DNA of 44,804 bases from Nitrospirota bacterium (GCA_015233685.1 JADFXF010000008.1:1-44804), one strand, 5' to 3'. Numbered from the stretch's first letter, positions 6,815 to 16,308 are shown. The notes: a model not told the origin generated them from the sequence alone. Numbers and translations are program-made.

Positions 6815-8973
6815 TTGGCGAAGACGATGGATTAGACGCAGGACGGGAGGCATTTAAAGAGGAGGCCGCCGAGCTTCTGACGGAGCTGGAGACATCCCTC
6901 TTAGAGCTTGAGGAACACCCAACTGATGAGGATTTGATAGGGCGCGTGTTTCGCGCCATGCACACGGTAAAAGGCTCAGGGGCGATGTTCGGATTTGACG
7001 ACATAGCCGAATTCACACACGAGGTGGAGACGGCCTTTGATATGGTCAGAATGGGAAAACTTGCCGTCACTAAGGAACTGACAAACCTGACACTTCGTGC
7101 GCGCGACCAGATTCGCACGATGATAGAGGCCTCTGAGGGCAAGGCAACCGTTGACCACAACGTCTCTAAGTCCATAATAGGCTCCCTGCAGCTTTTGACA
7201 AGGGGTGGCCAGGCCAAAGAGGTGCAAGGACAGGAATCCGGGGAGACCCCAGCAAAAAAACCATCTAAGACCGACTCAGCAGACGGCGCCCACTCAATTA
7301 CATATCGAATAAGATTCAAACCCGCCGCTGACCTTTTTGTAACAGGAACGAACCCTATATTGCTGCTCAATGAGCTGCGCCAGATGGGAAGCAGCATGGT
7401 GATAGCCCAAACGGACGCCATCACGCGCCTTGAGGAATTCAACCCGGAGACGTGCGCGACCTACTGGGACATCATTCTGACGACCACTCATAGCGCTAAT
7501 GCCATAAAAGACGTGTTTATATTTGTAGATGACATGTGTGACCTGCACGTTGAGGTAGTTGATGAGGAAGGGGAATACGACGAGGGCGAAGGGTACATGA
7601 AACTCGGCGAGATATTGGCGGCGCGCGGCGACGTAAAGATAGACGAGTTAAAAAAGCTACTGGGCAAGCAGAAAAAAGTTGGAGAGATACTGGTTGACGC
7701 CGGGATTGTGGACAGTGGGCACATAGAATCGGCCCTCGCTGAGCAGCAGCACATAAAGGAAGTCCGCGAACAGCGGCAGAAAACAGCCGACGGCGCGGCA
7801 AGCATAAGGGTGCCATCGGAAAGGCTTGACAAGCTCGTTGACCTTGTCGGGGAGCTGGTTACAGTGCAGGCAAGGTTGAGCCAAACGGCGGCCATAAACG
7901 GTGAGGTCTTGCTTACCTCCATAGCCGAGGAGGTGGAGCGTCTTACGTGGGAACTGAGAGACAGCACGATGAGCATCAGGATGCTTCCCATAGGGACGAC
8001 ATTCAGCAAGTTTAAGAGACTGGTGCGCGACCTTTCCAATGATTTGGGCAAAGAGATACAGATGACCACAGACGGGGCTGAGACCGAGTTAGATAAGACG
8101 GTCATAGAGAAACTCAACGACCCGCTCGTGCATATAATAAGAAACAGCATAGACCACGGTGTGGAAAGGCCTGACGTAAGAGAGGCCGCCGGAAAACCCA
8201 GAATGGGCACGGTGCATCTGTCGGCGGGGCATTCGGGTGCGAATGTCCTGATAAAGATAGAAGACGACGGGGCAGGGCTGGACAAAGAGAGGATATTAAA
8301 GAAGGCGATAGACAACGGCCTCGTGGCGCCGGATGCCGAGCTGTCGGAGAAGGAGATATTCGGGATGATATTTGCTCCGGGTTTTTCCACCGCCGCGAAG
8401 GTAACAAACGTATCTGGGCGAGGCGTTGGGATGGATGTTGTGAAGAAAAACATAGACGCCCTTCGCGGTATCGTAGAGGTAAAGAGCAAAAAGGGCGCGG
8501 GGACGACTATAACGCTGCGGCTCCCCCTGACGCTTGCCATAATAGACGGCCTGCTTGTGAAGATAGCCGATGAGGTCTTTGTTATCCCGCTGGCAGTGGT
8601 TGAGGAATGCGTGGAGCTGAGCAAAAAAGACATCGAAAGGACGCACGGCAGGCATGTCTCAAACGTGCGCGGTGTCCTGATACCGTATATAAGACTTAGG
8701 GAGCATTTCCTTATTGACGCCGAAGAGCCTGAGATGGAGCAGATAGTTATAACCGAGGTTGAAGACAAAAAGGTGGGCTTTGTTGTAGACTACGTAATAG
8801 GAGAACATCAGACGGTAATAAAGACACTGGGAAGGGTTTTTAAGGACATAGAGGGGGTCTCGGGGGCGACCATACTGGGCGACGGCACGGTGGCCCTGAT
8901 TATGGACATCCCCAGTCTGGTACGTTCTGTGGCAAGACACGAGCCTGCGATTGCAGAAGCCGTAGGCGTTTAA
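6811..8973 (+). CDS. cheA: Chemotaxis histidine kinase CheA
   Basis: The 720-residue domain order is HPt/P1 (His51 in AMHTVKGSG), a P2-like ferredoxin-fold region (about 150-245), P3 dimerisation (about 330-395), P4 ATPase (HIIRNSIDHG, EDDGAGL, GRGVGMD) and a C-terminal CheW-like P5. Between P2 and P3, residues about 263-312 hold two back-to-back helical motifs (LGEILAARG, then VGEILVDAG, ending ALAEQQ), like those at the N-termini of MshE/PilB-type proteins. Such an insert is known in some CheA proteins. It overlaps cheY by 4 bp, so expression is coupled. It is the core kinase of the cluster. Confidence 0.96.
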   Translation: MIGEDDGLDAGREAFKEEAAELLTELETSLLELEEHPTDEDLIGRVFRAMHTVKGSGAMFGFDDIAEFTHEVETAFDMVRMGKLAVTKELTNLTLRARDQIRTMIEASEGKATVDHNVSKSIIGSLQLLTRGGQAKEVQGQESGETPAKKPSKTDSADGAHSITYRIRFKPAADLFVTGTNPILLLNELRQMGSSMVIAQTDAITRLEEFNPETCATYWDIILTTTHSANAIKDVFIFVDDMCDLHVEVVDEEGEYDEGEGYMKLGEILAARGDVKIDELKKLLGKQKKVGEILVDAGIVDSGHIESALAEQQHIKEVREQRQKTADGAASIRVPSERLDKLVDLVGELVTVQARLSQTAAINGEVLLTSIAEEVERLTWELRDSTMSIRMLPIGTTFSKFKRLVRDLSNDLGKEIQMTTDGAETELDKTVIEKLNDPLVHIIRNSIDHGVERPDVREAAGKPRMGTVHLSAGHSGANVLIKIEDDGAGLDKERILKKAIDNGLVAPDAELSEKEIFGMIFAPGFSTAAKVTNVSGRGVGMDVVKKNIDALRGIVEVKSKKGAGTTITLRLPLTLAIIDGLLVKIADEVFVIPLAVVEECVELSKKDIERTHGRHVSNVRGVLIPYIRLREHFLIDAEEPEMEQIVITEVEDKKVGFVVDYVIGEHQTVIKTLGRVFKDIEGVSGATILGDGTVALIMDIPSLVRSVARHEPAIAEAVGV

Positions 8974-9008
8974 GGAAAAAACAATAAAGAATCGGGAGGT
9001 ACCTGGAA

Positions 9009-9503
9009 ATGTCAGCAACCGCAACATCCGAACCGACACAGTATTTGACATTTGAGTTGGAGGAAGAGACGTTTGCCCTTGATATATCGAAAGTCAGAGA
9101 GGTTCTTGAGTTCAGCAGCGTAACAAAGGTGCCGCGCACACCGGAGTTCATGCGCGGGGTAATCAATCTAAGGGGAAGCGTTGTGCCAGTGGTTGACCTC
9201 AGATTAAAATTCGGAATGACCCGTACGGAAAAGACAGTAAACACCTGCGTAATAATCGTGGAGGTGTCATTTGAGAGCGAGTCAATGGTGCTGGGGGCGT
9301 TGGCGGATTCCGTGCAGGAGGTAATAGAGCTTGAACCGGAGAAGATAGAGCCGGCCCCAAGCATAGGGATGCAGTTGAGGACTGATTTCATAAAGGGCAT
9401 GGGCAAGCGTGACGAGGAGTTCATAATTATTCTGGATATAGACAAGATATTTACCGCAGACGAACTGGCCTTCGCGCAAGAGGCAAGCCAATCAGCGGCA
9501 TAG
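9009..9503 (+). CDS. cheW: Coupling protein CheW
   Basis: The 164-residue CheW domain shows YLTFELEEETFALDI near the N-terminus, then FMRGVINLRGSVVPVVDLR and the C-terminal IIILDIDKIF. A GGGAGG site precedes the ATG at 9009. It bridges CheA and the receptor-like protein. It lies 35 bp after cheA and 11 bp before cheR, in the same operon. Confidence 0.95.
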   Translation: MSATATSEPTQYLTFELEEETFALDISKVREVLEFSSVTKVPRTPEFMRGVINLRGSVVPVVDLRLKFGMTRTEKTVNTCVIIVEVSFESESMVLGALADSVQEVIELEPEKIEPAPSIGMQLRTDFIKGMGKRDEEFIIILDIDKIFTADELAFAQEASQSAA

Positions 9504-9514
9504 GGTAGGGCGAT

Positions 9515-10390
9515 ATGGCAGACGGTTACGATGACGTAAGACGCGACACCGCGGTTTTGTCTGACAAGGTGTTTCGCCGCCTTAGCGATTTTGTGCAAAA
9601 CGAAGTGGGCATAAAAATGCCCCCCGCGAAAAAGACGATGCTTGAGGCTCGTCTGCAGAGGAGGCTTCGCAAGCTCGGCATCGGTTCATTTGAACAGTAC
9701 AGCGATTACGTATTCAGTCCCAAGGGTACCGAAAGCGAATTGGTTCATATGATAGACGCGGTGACTACGAACAAGACAGATTTTTTTCGTGAGCCAAATC
9801 ATTTTGACTATTTAACGAGGCACGCCCTTCCGACGCTTATCGAAAGCACAGGGGCGGGGGCAATGCGCCCGCTGATGCTATGGAGCGCCGGTTGCTCAAC
9901 AGGTGAGGAGCCTTATACGCTCACAATGGTCCTAAGTGAATTTGCAGAGAGGGCACCCGGCGGGCGGTTCAGCTTCACTATAATCGCAACAGACATTTCC
10001 ACGAAGGTACTGGGTATAGCAAAAGAGGCAATATACGACGAGGAGAAGATTCAGCCCGTACCGATGCCGTTGAGGAAAAAATACCTCCTAAAAGGCAAAG
10101 ACGTATCAAAGAAGCTCGTGCGTATTGTGCCGGAGCTGAGGCGCAATGTAATATTTCGCAGGCTGAACTTCATGGATGACGACTTCGGATTCAGAGAGAC
10201 GATGGATGTGGTATTCTGCAGGAACGTGGTAATATATTTTGATAAGCCTACGCAGGAGAGGCTTCTTACGAAGTTCGCAAAGTACTTGCAACCTGACGGC
10301 TATCTTTTCATGGGGCATTCGGAGACTATTGCGGGCCTCAGCGTGCCATTTACGCAGGTAGCTCCGACCATATACAGAGTCAGAAAATGA
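9515..10390 (+). CDS. cheR: Chemotaxis protein methyltransferase CheR
   Basis: The 291-residue protein has the N-terminal helical CheR domain (about 15-90) and the SAM-binding domain, with LWSAGCSTGEEPYT and the family signature FCRNVVIYFD. It methylates glutamates on receptors using S-adenosylmethionine. Since CheD and CheB also lie here, a full adaptation system is present even though the only receptor-like protein in the window is atypical. The stop overlaps the cheD ATG in an ATGA. Confidence 0.95.
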   Translation: MADGYDDVRRDTAVLSDKVFRRLSDFVQNEVGIKMPPAKKTMLEARLQRRLRKLGIGSFEQYSDYVFSPKGTESELVHMIDAVTTNKTDFFREPNHFDYLTRHALPTLIESTGAGAMRPLMLWSAGCSTGEEPYTLTMVLSEFAERAPGGRFSFTIIATDISTKVLGIAKEAIYDEEKIQPVPMPLRKKYLLKGKDVSKKLVRIVPELRRNVIFRRLNFMDDDFGFRETMDVVFCRNVVIYFDKPTQERLLTKFAKYLQPDGYLFMGHSETIAGLSVPFTQVAPTIYRVRK

Positions 10391-10905
10391 AATTTAAAGA
10401 GATGGGATTGCCGCTAGTGTTTCTCAAACCCGGCGAGGTCTATATAACCGGGAAACCGGCACTGGTGAAAACGGTGCTGGGGTCGTGTGTATCAATAACG
10501 ATGTTTGAGCCTGCGCGGCGTACTGCCGCTATCTGCCACGGTATGCTTCCGGACTGCGTTGGGGAGGGCTGTGGTGAATGTCCTGAGAAACTAAAATACG
10601 TTACTTGTTCCATTAAATATATTCTCAACAAGATGCGGGACAGGGGGGTAAACGCCAGGGACATTGAGGTAAAGGCCTTTGGCGGAGGCGATGTCCTCAC
10701 GTATAAAAATTATGACGCTAAGGCAACAGTGGGAAGGCAAAATATAGACGCGGCGCTGGAAATCCTTGGTGCCCTTGGCCTTAAACCTAAGACATCCGAC
10801 CTCGGCGGCGACAGAGGGCGCAAGATTTTTTTTAATACACAAACAGGCGAGGTTTTGCTAAGAAAATTGAGGAAGACCGCGGTGGAATGTGGCAGGGTAA
10901 CTTAA
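10387..10905 (+). CDS. cheD: Receptor glutamine deamidase CheD
   Basis: The 172-residue CheD has a catalytic Cys34 in VLGSCVSI and His51 in CHGMLP, 17 residues apart as in characterised CheD. GGGDVL and GGDRGRK segments follow. An unusual Cys-rich stretch (CVGEGCGECPEK) sits after the His. CheD deamidates receptor glutamines. In many bacteria it pairs with the CheY-P phosphatase CheC, but no cheC is found in this cluster. Confidence 0.93.
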   Translation: MKFKEMGLPLVFLKPGEVYITGKPALVKTVLGSCVSITMFEPARRTAAICHGMLPDCVGEGCGECPEKLKYVTCSIKYILNKMRDRGVNARDIEVKAFGGGDVLTYKNYDAKATVGRQNIDAALEILGALGLKPKTSDLGGDRGRKIFFNTQTGEVLLRKLRKTAVECGRVT

Positions 10906-10936
10906 TGAGTAAAATATTGGCAATAAAAGGTGGACT

Positions 10937-12010
10937 ATGAGAGATAAAATAAAGGTACTTATAGTGGATGACTCGGCGATAGTGCGCCAGACGCTGTCGG
11001 ATATCCTGTCCTCTGACCCTCAGATACAGGTTATTGGAACTGCGGCAGACCCGTTTGCCGCGGCAAAGAAGATACAGGAGGAGTTGCCCGACGTAATAAC
11101 GCTGGATGTGGAGATGCCGCGAATGGACGGCCTGACTTTTTTAAAGAAGTTGATGAGCCAGCATCCGATACCCGTGGTGATGTGTTCATCGCTTACGGAA
11201 ATCGGTTCTGAGACTGCCTTAAAGGCGATGGACCTTGGTGCCGTTGAGATAATAACCAAGCCGCGCATGGGTACTAAGCAGTTCATTGAAGAATCCAGGA
11301 TGACAATCTGCGACTCAGTGAAGGCTGCGGCCTCATCAAGGCCGAGGCGTATATCAGCGGTAAGGACTGAAAAAATGGTTGCCCCAAAGCTGACCGCGGA
11401 CGCGGTGCTGGATAAGCCGACATCGAAGGCGATGATTCAGACAACTGAAAAAGTGGTAATCGTGGGCGCGTCAACAGGCGGGACAGAGGCGCTAAAGGTA
11501 TTTTTGGAGGACTTTCCCACGGATTGTCCGGGTATCGTTATTGTCCAGCATATGCCTGAGCACTTTACCGCCGCGTTTGCAAGGAGGCTGGACAGCATCT
11601 GCCGAATCTCTATAAAAGAGGCGCAGGACAACGACACGGTTATCAGAGGCCATGCCCTCATAGCCCCCGGCAACAAGCATACGCTGATAAAAAGAAGCGG
11701 TGCCCGCTACTATGTAGAGGTGAAAGACGGCCCGCTGGTAAGTCGGCATCGCCCGTCAGTGGATGTGTTGTTTCGTTCGGCGGCCAGATATGCCGGCAAA
11801 AACGTCGTAGGCGTCATTATGACCGGAATGGGAGACGACGGCGCGCGCGGGATGCTCGAAATGAAGGAAGCCGGGGCAATCACCATAGCTCAGGACGAGG
11901 CGTCATGCGTGGTTTTCGGGATGCCCAACGAGGCTATTAAACTTGGCGGTGTGGATAAGGTAATGCCCCTTGATAGAATAACCCGCGAAGTCCTCAGGCT
12001 TTGTAATTAA
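10937..12010 (+). CDS. cheB: Protein-glutamate methylesterase CheB
   Basis: The 357-residue protein has an N-terminal receiver with phosphoacceptor Asp57 ([11 protein letters not shown]). A linker follows (about 120-170). The C-terminal methylesterase has Ser179 in GASTGG, His205 in VQHMPEHF and the [11 protein letters not shown] segment carrying the catalytic Asp. It removes receptor methyl groups after phosphorylation by CheA. A 31-bp gap separates it from cheD. It is the last gene of the cluster. Confidence 0.95.
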   Translation: MRDKIKVLIVDDSAIVRQTLSDILSSDPQIQVIGTAADPFAAAKKIQEELPDVITLDVEMPRMDGLTFLKKLMSQHPIPVVMCSSLTEIGSETALKAMDLGAVEIITKPRMGTKQFIEESRMTICDSVKAAASSRPRRISAVRTEKMVAPKLTADAVLDKPTSKAMIQTTEKVVIVGASTGGTEALKVFLEDFPTDCPGIVIVQHMPEHFTAAFARRLDSICRISIKEAQDNDTVIRGHALIAPGNKHTLIKRSGARYYVEVKDGPLVSRHRPSVDVLFRSAARYAGKNVVGVIMTGMGDDGARGMLEMKEAGAITIAQDEASCVVFGMPNEAIKLGGVDKVMPLDRITREVLRLCN

Positions 12011-12064
12011 TAGGGTCAATCAACCGTAGGGGACATACGCCCCGGCGGAAGAGGATTATGACAC

Positions 12065-12105
12065 AGTCTGTCTGCAGGAATGACGGACGTCAACACAGAC
12101 AGACT
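12065..12105. terminator. Inverted repeat between convergent genes, possible bidirectional terminator
   Basis: AGTCTGTCTG (12065-12074) and CAGACAGACT (12096-12105) form a perfect 10-bp stem with a 21-nt loop between cheB (+) and the convergent 12121-12507 gene (-). No long T-run follows, so intrinsic termination is only possible. Confidence 0.4.
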
Positions 12106-12120
12106 TATTGCACTGCGATG

Positions 12121-12507
12121 TTAAGCCGGGGTCTCCGGTTTTGGAACCAGAGTGGCCAGCATATTATATACAAACAGCATAATTGACGCGGCTTCCATGA
12201 GGCCAAAGATGGTGCTGTAAGGGGAGATTGTATAGCATACAACCATGCCGATTAATCCTATGTTTGCGAGCCAGAACTGTGCCACGGCCGCCTTGCGGCT
12301 TTTTATCACGCGACCGGCGAATCGGGGCAGCACATGATACCCCACGCCGTATATCATCATTGTTACCCATCCTAACAACATCAGATGCGAATGAACGAAT
12401 TTCAATGTCAAATGGGCGGGGGAGGCCATCATCATTATGCCGAACAATGACGATATCCCCAGATACACAACGCTTGCAATTATGAAATTCTTTACATAAC
12501 TATCCAT
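12121..12507 (-). CDS. Small heme-copper-oxidase subunit I-like membrane protein
   Basis: This 128-residue protein has four predicted membrane helices. The second carries FVHSHLMLLGWVTMMIYGVGYHVLPRF, split here as FVHSHLMLLGW and YHVLPRF. The histidines at HSH and YH resemble heme-ligand-bearing helices of CcoN/NorB-type subunits, but at about a quarter of the usual length this cannot be a full oxidase. It has its own strong GGAGG site. A TGAT-N4-ATCA operator and a matched -10 lie upstream. Oxygen- or NO-responsive expression and a heme role are inferences; biochemical function is unknown. Confidence 0.6.
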   Translation of the reverse strand: MDSYVKNFIIASVVYLGISSLFGIMMMASPAHLTLKFVHSHLMLLGWVTMMIYGVGYHVLPRFAGRVIKSRKAAVAQFWLANIGLIGMVVCYTISPYSTIFGLMEAASIMLFVYNMLATLVPKPETPA

Positions 12508-12545
12508 CTCTCATTCCTCCACTAAGTAGTATTTTCTTCTAATCT

Positions 12546-12587
12546 ATACTACCAGTTCGTATGGGACAATACCATGATAAATATCAT
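12546..12587 (-). promoter_or_regulatory. FNR/CRP-family operator with spaced -10 element
   Basis: ATGATAAATATCAT (12574-12587) contains TGAT-N4-ATCA, the FNR/Dnr half-site arrangement. On the minus strand TAGTAT lies at 12551-12546. The operator centre is about 41.5 bp from the start point this -10 predicts (about 12539). That is class II activator geometry. The gene's ATG is at 12507, giving a leader of about 31 nt. The operator overlaps the end of aroE by 4 bp. Confidence 0.6.
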
Positions 12588-13402
12588 AAACGGTTAATAA
12601 GGGCATCCCTCATAACGTCAACGGGGGCGGGGGCATTCGTCCAGAGTTCAAACGCAAGGACGCCCTGCCAAAAGAGCATACCGAGGCCGTTTACCGTTTG
12701 GCAGTTTAGTTTCTTTGCCTCAACAAGAAGCGGCGTGTCCTTATAAATAGCGTCGCATACGACAAGACCTTCTCTTAGTAATGTCTTATTGATAGGAAGC
12801 GGGTCGCCGGGGTGAAGCCCAAGCGGGGTGGCGTTTATTAATATGTCCGAGTTGTTTATGGCATCAGTTGATACCTCGGCATGGACATCAGGACTTACTT
12901 TTTTTAACTCGCGTACAAGGGAGTTTAATTTTGGCGTGTCGGTATCGAAAATCCTTAATACAGCCGCCTCTTTTGCTATGTAATATGTTAAGGCCCTTGC
13001 CGCGCCGCCTGCCCCGACCATAAAAACCCTCTTATTGTTTAAGGTTACGCCAGCCTCTTCCATGGATTTCATAAACCCGCGCCCGTCTGTATTGTGTCCT
13101 AATAGTCTGCCCTCAGAGTTTACAATCGTATTTACCGCCCCAATAAACCTTGCCTCTTCATGTATCTCGTTGAGGAATTGGACGGCCTTTTCCTTGTATG
13201 GAATTGTAATATTCGCGCCAAGAAAGTTCAACGCGCGTATCCCGTGTATCGCATCTCCCAGCATAGTAGGGGCAACTGGGAACGCTAAGTAGCGGCAGTC
13301 CAGCCCGATTGCCTTAAACCCAGCGTTGTGCATGGCCGGAGACAGGCTGTGCCCTACGGGATTGCCTATAAGTCCCGCCAGTCTGGTATGTGCTGTAATC
13401 AT
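12584..13402 (-). CDS. aroE: Shikimate dehydrogenase AroE
   Basis: The 272-residue NADP-dependent enzyme converts 3-dehydroshikimate to shikimate in aromatic amino acid synthesis. The substrate-site segment GNPVGHSLSPAMHN, catalytic Lys70 (ITIPYK) and Asp106 (HNTDGRGF), NADP loop GAGGAARA and the C-terminal NGLGMLFWQG are all present. It is the last gene of the 17673-12584 operon, 2 bp after the DUF512 gene. Confidence 0.96.
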   Translation of the reverse strand: MITAHTRLAGLIGNPVGHSLSPAMHNAGFKAIGLDCRYLAFPVAPTMLGDAIHGIRALNFLGANITIPYKEKAVQFLNEIHEEARFIGAVNTIVNSEGRLLGHNTDGRGFMKSMEEAGVTLNNKRVFMVGAGGAARALTYYIAKEAAVLRIFDTDTPKLNSLVRELKKVSPDVHAEVSTDAINNSDILINATPLGLHPGDPLPINKTLLREGLVVCDAIYKDTPLLVEAKKLNCQTVNGLGMLFWQGVLAFELWTNAPAPVDVMRDALINRL

Positions 13403-13404
13403 TA

Positions 13405-14688
13405 TTAATCCACCTCCTCAATAGCCCTTATCAGGCCGTCAAATGAAGACTCTATGATTTTTGTCTTTACGCCGAGTGCCTCTTCCACAAAATCTGTTGT
13501 GGTGTCATCAAGGAACACGCTTTGGCCGTCGCGCAGCGTTACATCAGGGATAAAAATTATCTCATTCACCCTTGTCTGCCCCATGAAGGAACGCACAATG
13601 TCTCTGCCTGTCAGCAGGCCGGTTACGGTTACAGTCGTGCCAAAAAACTGATTCTCTACGGGGACTACCCGTAAATCCACGCCGACCTTCTTATTTAACT
13701 TCTCTGATAATTTTTTAAGATATGGATAAAACGACATGCCGGTAAACAGCGATATCGGGGTTGTTGGCACATGTTTTAGTCTTTTAAATTTCCCAGCCCG
13801 ATGTAAGAACTCCGGCACCATGCCAACGCCGTTTTCCTTTTGGGGCAGTTCGCCGTAGTTTTTCAGGGGAGGGAAGGGGTGTTCGCCCTTGAGGTACAGC
13901 TCATCGGCGGCATAGACAAGCTGCTCACCGTGTTTTTTCAGGAATTTCTTCTGGAATGCCTCAATTGTCGAAAGCGCCATTATAGCGTCCTCTTTTGTGA
14001 CGGGGTTTATCTTTTTATTTCCATAGACGGTTAACCCCACGGGCACTACGGCTATTGATGACAGATATGGATAGAACTTTCTCAGGTCAGTTATTGTATG
14101 TTCAAGGTCGCTGCCGTCGTTGTACCCGGGGCAGAGGACTATCTGTGCGTGCAGTTTTATCTTGTTTTTTGTCAAAAACCGGATTTCCTTTAAGACATCC
14201 CCGGCCTTCGCGTTGCCAATCAGCTTTTTTCTGATCTCTTCGTTTGTGGAGTGAACGGAAATGTAGAGCGGGCTGAGCCTCTGCTCTATTATCCTTTGCT
14301 TGTCTGCGTCGCTCAAATTGGTAAGCGTTATATAACTTCCATAGAGAAACGACATACGGTAATCCTCGTCCTTGATGTAGAGGGTCTTTCTCAGCCCTTT
14401 GGGGAGTTGATTGACGAAACAGAACAGGCAGCGGTTCTTGCATATTGATATTTTAAAGGATTTAAGCTCCAACCCCAGAGATCTGCCATCGGCTTTAGTG
14501 ATTGTTTTTTCAAATATTTTTCCCCTTCTTTTGAGCAGCAGGGAGAATTCCTCATCGTTTGAATAGAACATGAGGTCTATTTCGTCAGCGATTGCGTGTC
14601 CGTTTATGGAGATTAACTCATCCCCGGTCCTGAGTCCGGCCTCGTGAGCCAGTGAACCGCCTATGACCGCCGATATTGTGCTAGGCAT
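13405..14688 (-). CDS. DUF512 radical SAM protein with N-terminal PDZ-like domain
   Basis: The protein has 427 residues. A PDZ-like segment comes first (about 1-60, AGLRTGDELISINGHAI). The C-x3-C-x2-C cluster at Cys83, Cys87 and Cys90 (CKNRCLFC) would bind the radical-SAM 4Fe-4S centre. PGYNDG and the C-terminal DUF512 region (VTVTGLLTGRDI) complete the family pattern. The substrate is not known for this family; membership is clear. The first 8 bp overlap the pgsA end and the stop lies 2 bp before aroE. Confidence 0.9.
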   Translation of the reverse strand: MPSTISAVIGGSLAHEAGLRTGDELISINGHAIADEIDLMFYSNDEEFSLLLKRRGKIFEKTITKADGRSLGLELKSFKISICKNRCLFCFVNQLPKGLRKTLYIKDEDYRMSFLYGSYITLTNLSDADKQRIIEQRLSPLYISVHSTNEEIRKKLIGNAKAGDVLKEIRFLTKNKIKLHAQIVLCPGYNDGSDLEHTITDLRKFYPYLSSIAVVPVGLTVYGNKKINPVTKEDAIMALSTIEAFQKKFLKKHGEQLVYAADELYLKGEHPFPPLKNYGELPQKENGVGMVPEFLHRAGKFKRLKHVPTTPISLFTGMSFYPYLKKLSEKLNKKVGVDLRVVPVENQFFGTTVTVTGLLTGRDIVRSFMGQTRVNEIIFIPDVTLRDGQSVFLDDTTTDFVEEALGVKTKIIESSFDGLIRAIEEVD

Positions 14689-15223
14689 TAGTGTATATTA
14701 GCCCCTTTACTATGTAATACAGCCCTGAGGCAACCGTCAGAATGGCCGTAACCCAAATCAACACAGTCTGGTCTGGCAGCAGCTCACGAAAGTTTATTCT
14801 CAACAGGATGTAAGCCAGGAGTATCATCTGTGCCGCTATGGCCGATTTCCCAAGTATGCTTGGTCTTATGAATACTACATGGTGTATCATATAAAACAAA
14901 CCCCAGCCCAAAAGCACAATCAGGTCGCGGCTTATTATGGAGATTGTAAGCCATGTGGGGACCCACCCGTATATAGCAAACAAGATGAAGGATGTTATGA
15001 GTAAAAACTTGTCGGCCATAGGGTCAAGAAATTGCCCAAGCTTTGTCTGCTTATTTGTGACGCGGGCAATCAGGCCGTCGAGGGCGTCAGTGACGGAGGC
15101 CATGACAAATAACGCAAGGGCGATGTCATACCTCTTGTAAATCAGCGTAGAGGCAAAAAAAGGTATTGCCACTATCCGTAACAGTGTCAGTGTGTTTGGT
15201 ATGTTTAGTACGCCCATATTCAC
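14681..15223 (-). CDS. pgsA: CDP-diacylglycerol--glycerol-3-phosphate phosphatidyltransferase
   Basis: This is a 180-residue integral membrane CDP-alcohol phosphatidyltransferase. The signature D-x2-DG-x2-AR-x8-G-x3-D-x3-D is complete (DALDGLIAR, then GQFLDPMAD). N-terminal NIPNTLTLLRI is typical of PgsA. It makes phosphatidylglycerol phosphate for anionic phospholipids. The start is GTG 15223 or ATG 15217. It overlaps the DUF512 gene by 8 bp. Confidence 0.93.
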   Translation of the reverse strand: MNMGVLNIPNTLTLLRIVAIPFFASTLIYKRYDIALALFVMASVTDALDGLIARVTNKQTKLGQFLDPMADKFLLITSFILFAIYGWVPTWLTISIISRDLIVLLGWGLFYMIHHVVFIRPSILGKSAIAAQMILLAYILLRINFRELLPDQTVLIWVTAILTVASGLYYIVKGLIYTNA

Positions 15224-15225
15224 CT

Positions 15226-16308
15226 TCAGGGTATATTTAATGGTATTGAGTTGCCTTGTAATTCCCGGATCCCGATTGTCTTATAGCATTGGGGCGTGCC
15301 GGTTTCCATAATAGAGTGGAGTTTAAGCGCGTGGCAGCCCTCTAACTGTAAGGAATAGACGCCCGCGTTTTTAACCGCCCTCTGAAGCGGCCGCTTATAC
15401 TGCCCCAGGTGCCTGTATAAATATCTGGCCTGACAAATGCCAAGGTCGGCGTATATTGAGCCGCGCACATCCAGCGTCTTTTTAAAGCGCGCCGCTGCCG
15501 CCTCAAAGAAACCCTCGCCGGTTACGACCTCAGATACCATCAGCTTCAACATCCCAATGCTCCACAGCGTGTATGCGGAGCTTACCGTGTCGCCAATCTT
15601 GCCATACATATTGAGGGCTGTCTTAAGATGTCTGAGTCCATCGCCATATGAACCTTTCATTCTCAGTGCGTTGCCTATGCCGCAGTGCGAATAAGCCGTG
15701 CCAAAGCGGTCTTTATTTGAAGAGAATATATTGCCGGCGTTGGTATAACATTGAAGCGATTCGTCATAGAGGCCTTTCATGCGATATGCCCCGCCGAGGC
15801 CGCATTGGCAGTATCCGTGGCCGGAGGTGTCATTGAGGGCGTTGAACATCCCCTCTGCCGCGGTAAAAGCCTCTATTGAGCCGTTAATATCGCCCTTCAC
15901 ACGTAGCGTACCAGCAAGTGCCCATGTGCTGAAGGCAGCCCCTGCGTGGTCGCCTGACTCCTCGTAACGCGCCTTTATCTGTGTTATATCATTGAGGGCT
16001 TCCTGCCAGTGGCCAAGTGCGCGCCTTGAGAGTGCCCCGCCAAGCCGGGCGTCAAGGGCGGCGTCCTCTATTGACGCCTCAGTGGCCGCCGCCGCCGCCT
16101 TGGCGTAATTCTCTGCGGCAGTCCTGTAATTGCCCGTCATTCGCTGCGTGTCCGCGATTGAGGTAAGACACTCAATGTACAGGCTGTTGTTGGGTGCCTC
16201 TTCTTTTAGGGCGGCCTTGAGCGCTGTCCGCAGGATTTTGGCCGCCCCGGCGTAGTTTGATTTGCCGCTCTGGTATTGCGCCCTTGTGATGAGAGTTTTA
16301 GCGTCCAT
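15226..16308 (-). CDS. Tetratricopeptide repeat protein
   Basis: This 360-residue soluble protein is built almost wholly of TPR-like helix pairs with recurrent A-x-A/YG/LG patterns (for example HCGIGNALRMKG and QCGLGGAYRMKG). No enzyme motif or signal peptide is visible. TPR units bind peptides or partner proteins; no partner can be named. It overlaps rpe by 11 bp and lies 2 bp before pgsA, so it is translated with housekeeping metabolism and lipid genes. Confidence 0.85.
   Translation of the reverse strand: MDAKTLITRAQYQSGKSNYAGAAKILRTALKAALKEEAPNNSLYIECLTSIADTQRMTGNYRTAAENYAKAAAAATEASIEDAALDARLGGALSRRALGHWQEALNDITQIKARYEESGDHAGAAFSTWALAGTLRVKGDINGSIEAFTAAEGMFNALNDTSGHGYCQCGLGGAYRMKGLYDESLQCYTNAGNIFSSNKDRFGTAYSHCGIGNALRMKGSYGDGLRHLKTALNMYGKIGDTVSSAYTLWSIGMLKLMVSEVVTGEGFFEAAAARFKKTLDVRGSIYADLGICQARYLYRHLGQYKRPLQRAVKNAGVYSLQLEGCHALKLHSIMETGTPQCYKTIGIRELQGNSIPLNIP

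Noticed and set aside
7488-8768. Long open frame antisense to cheA
   Set aside because: It is Ser/Thr-rich low-complexity sequence mirroring cheA codons; cheA itself has all domains intact.
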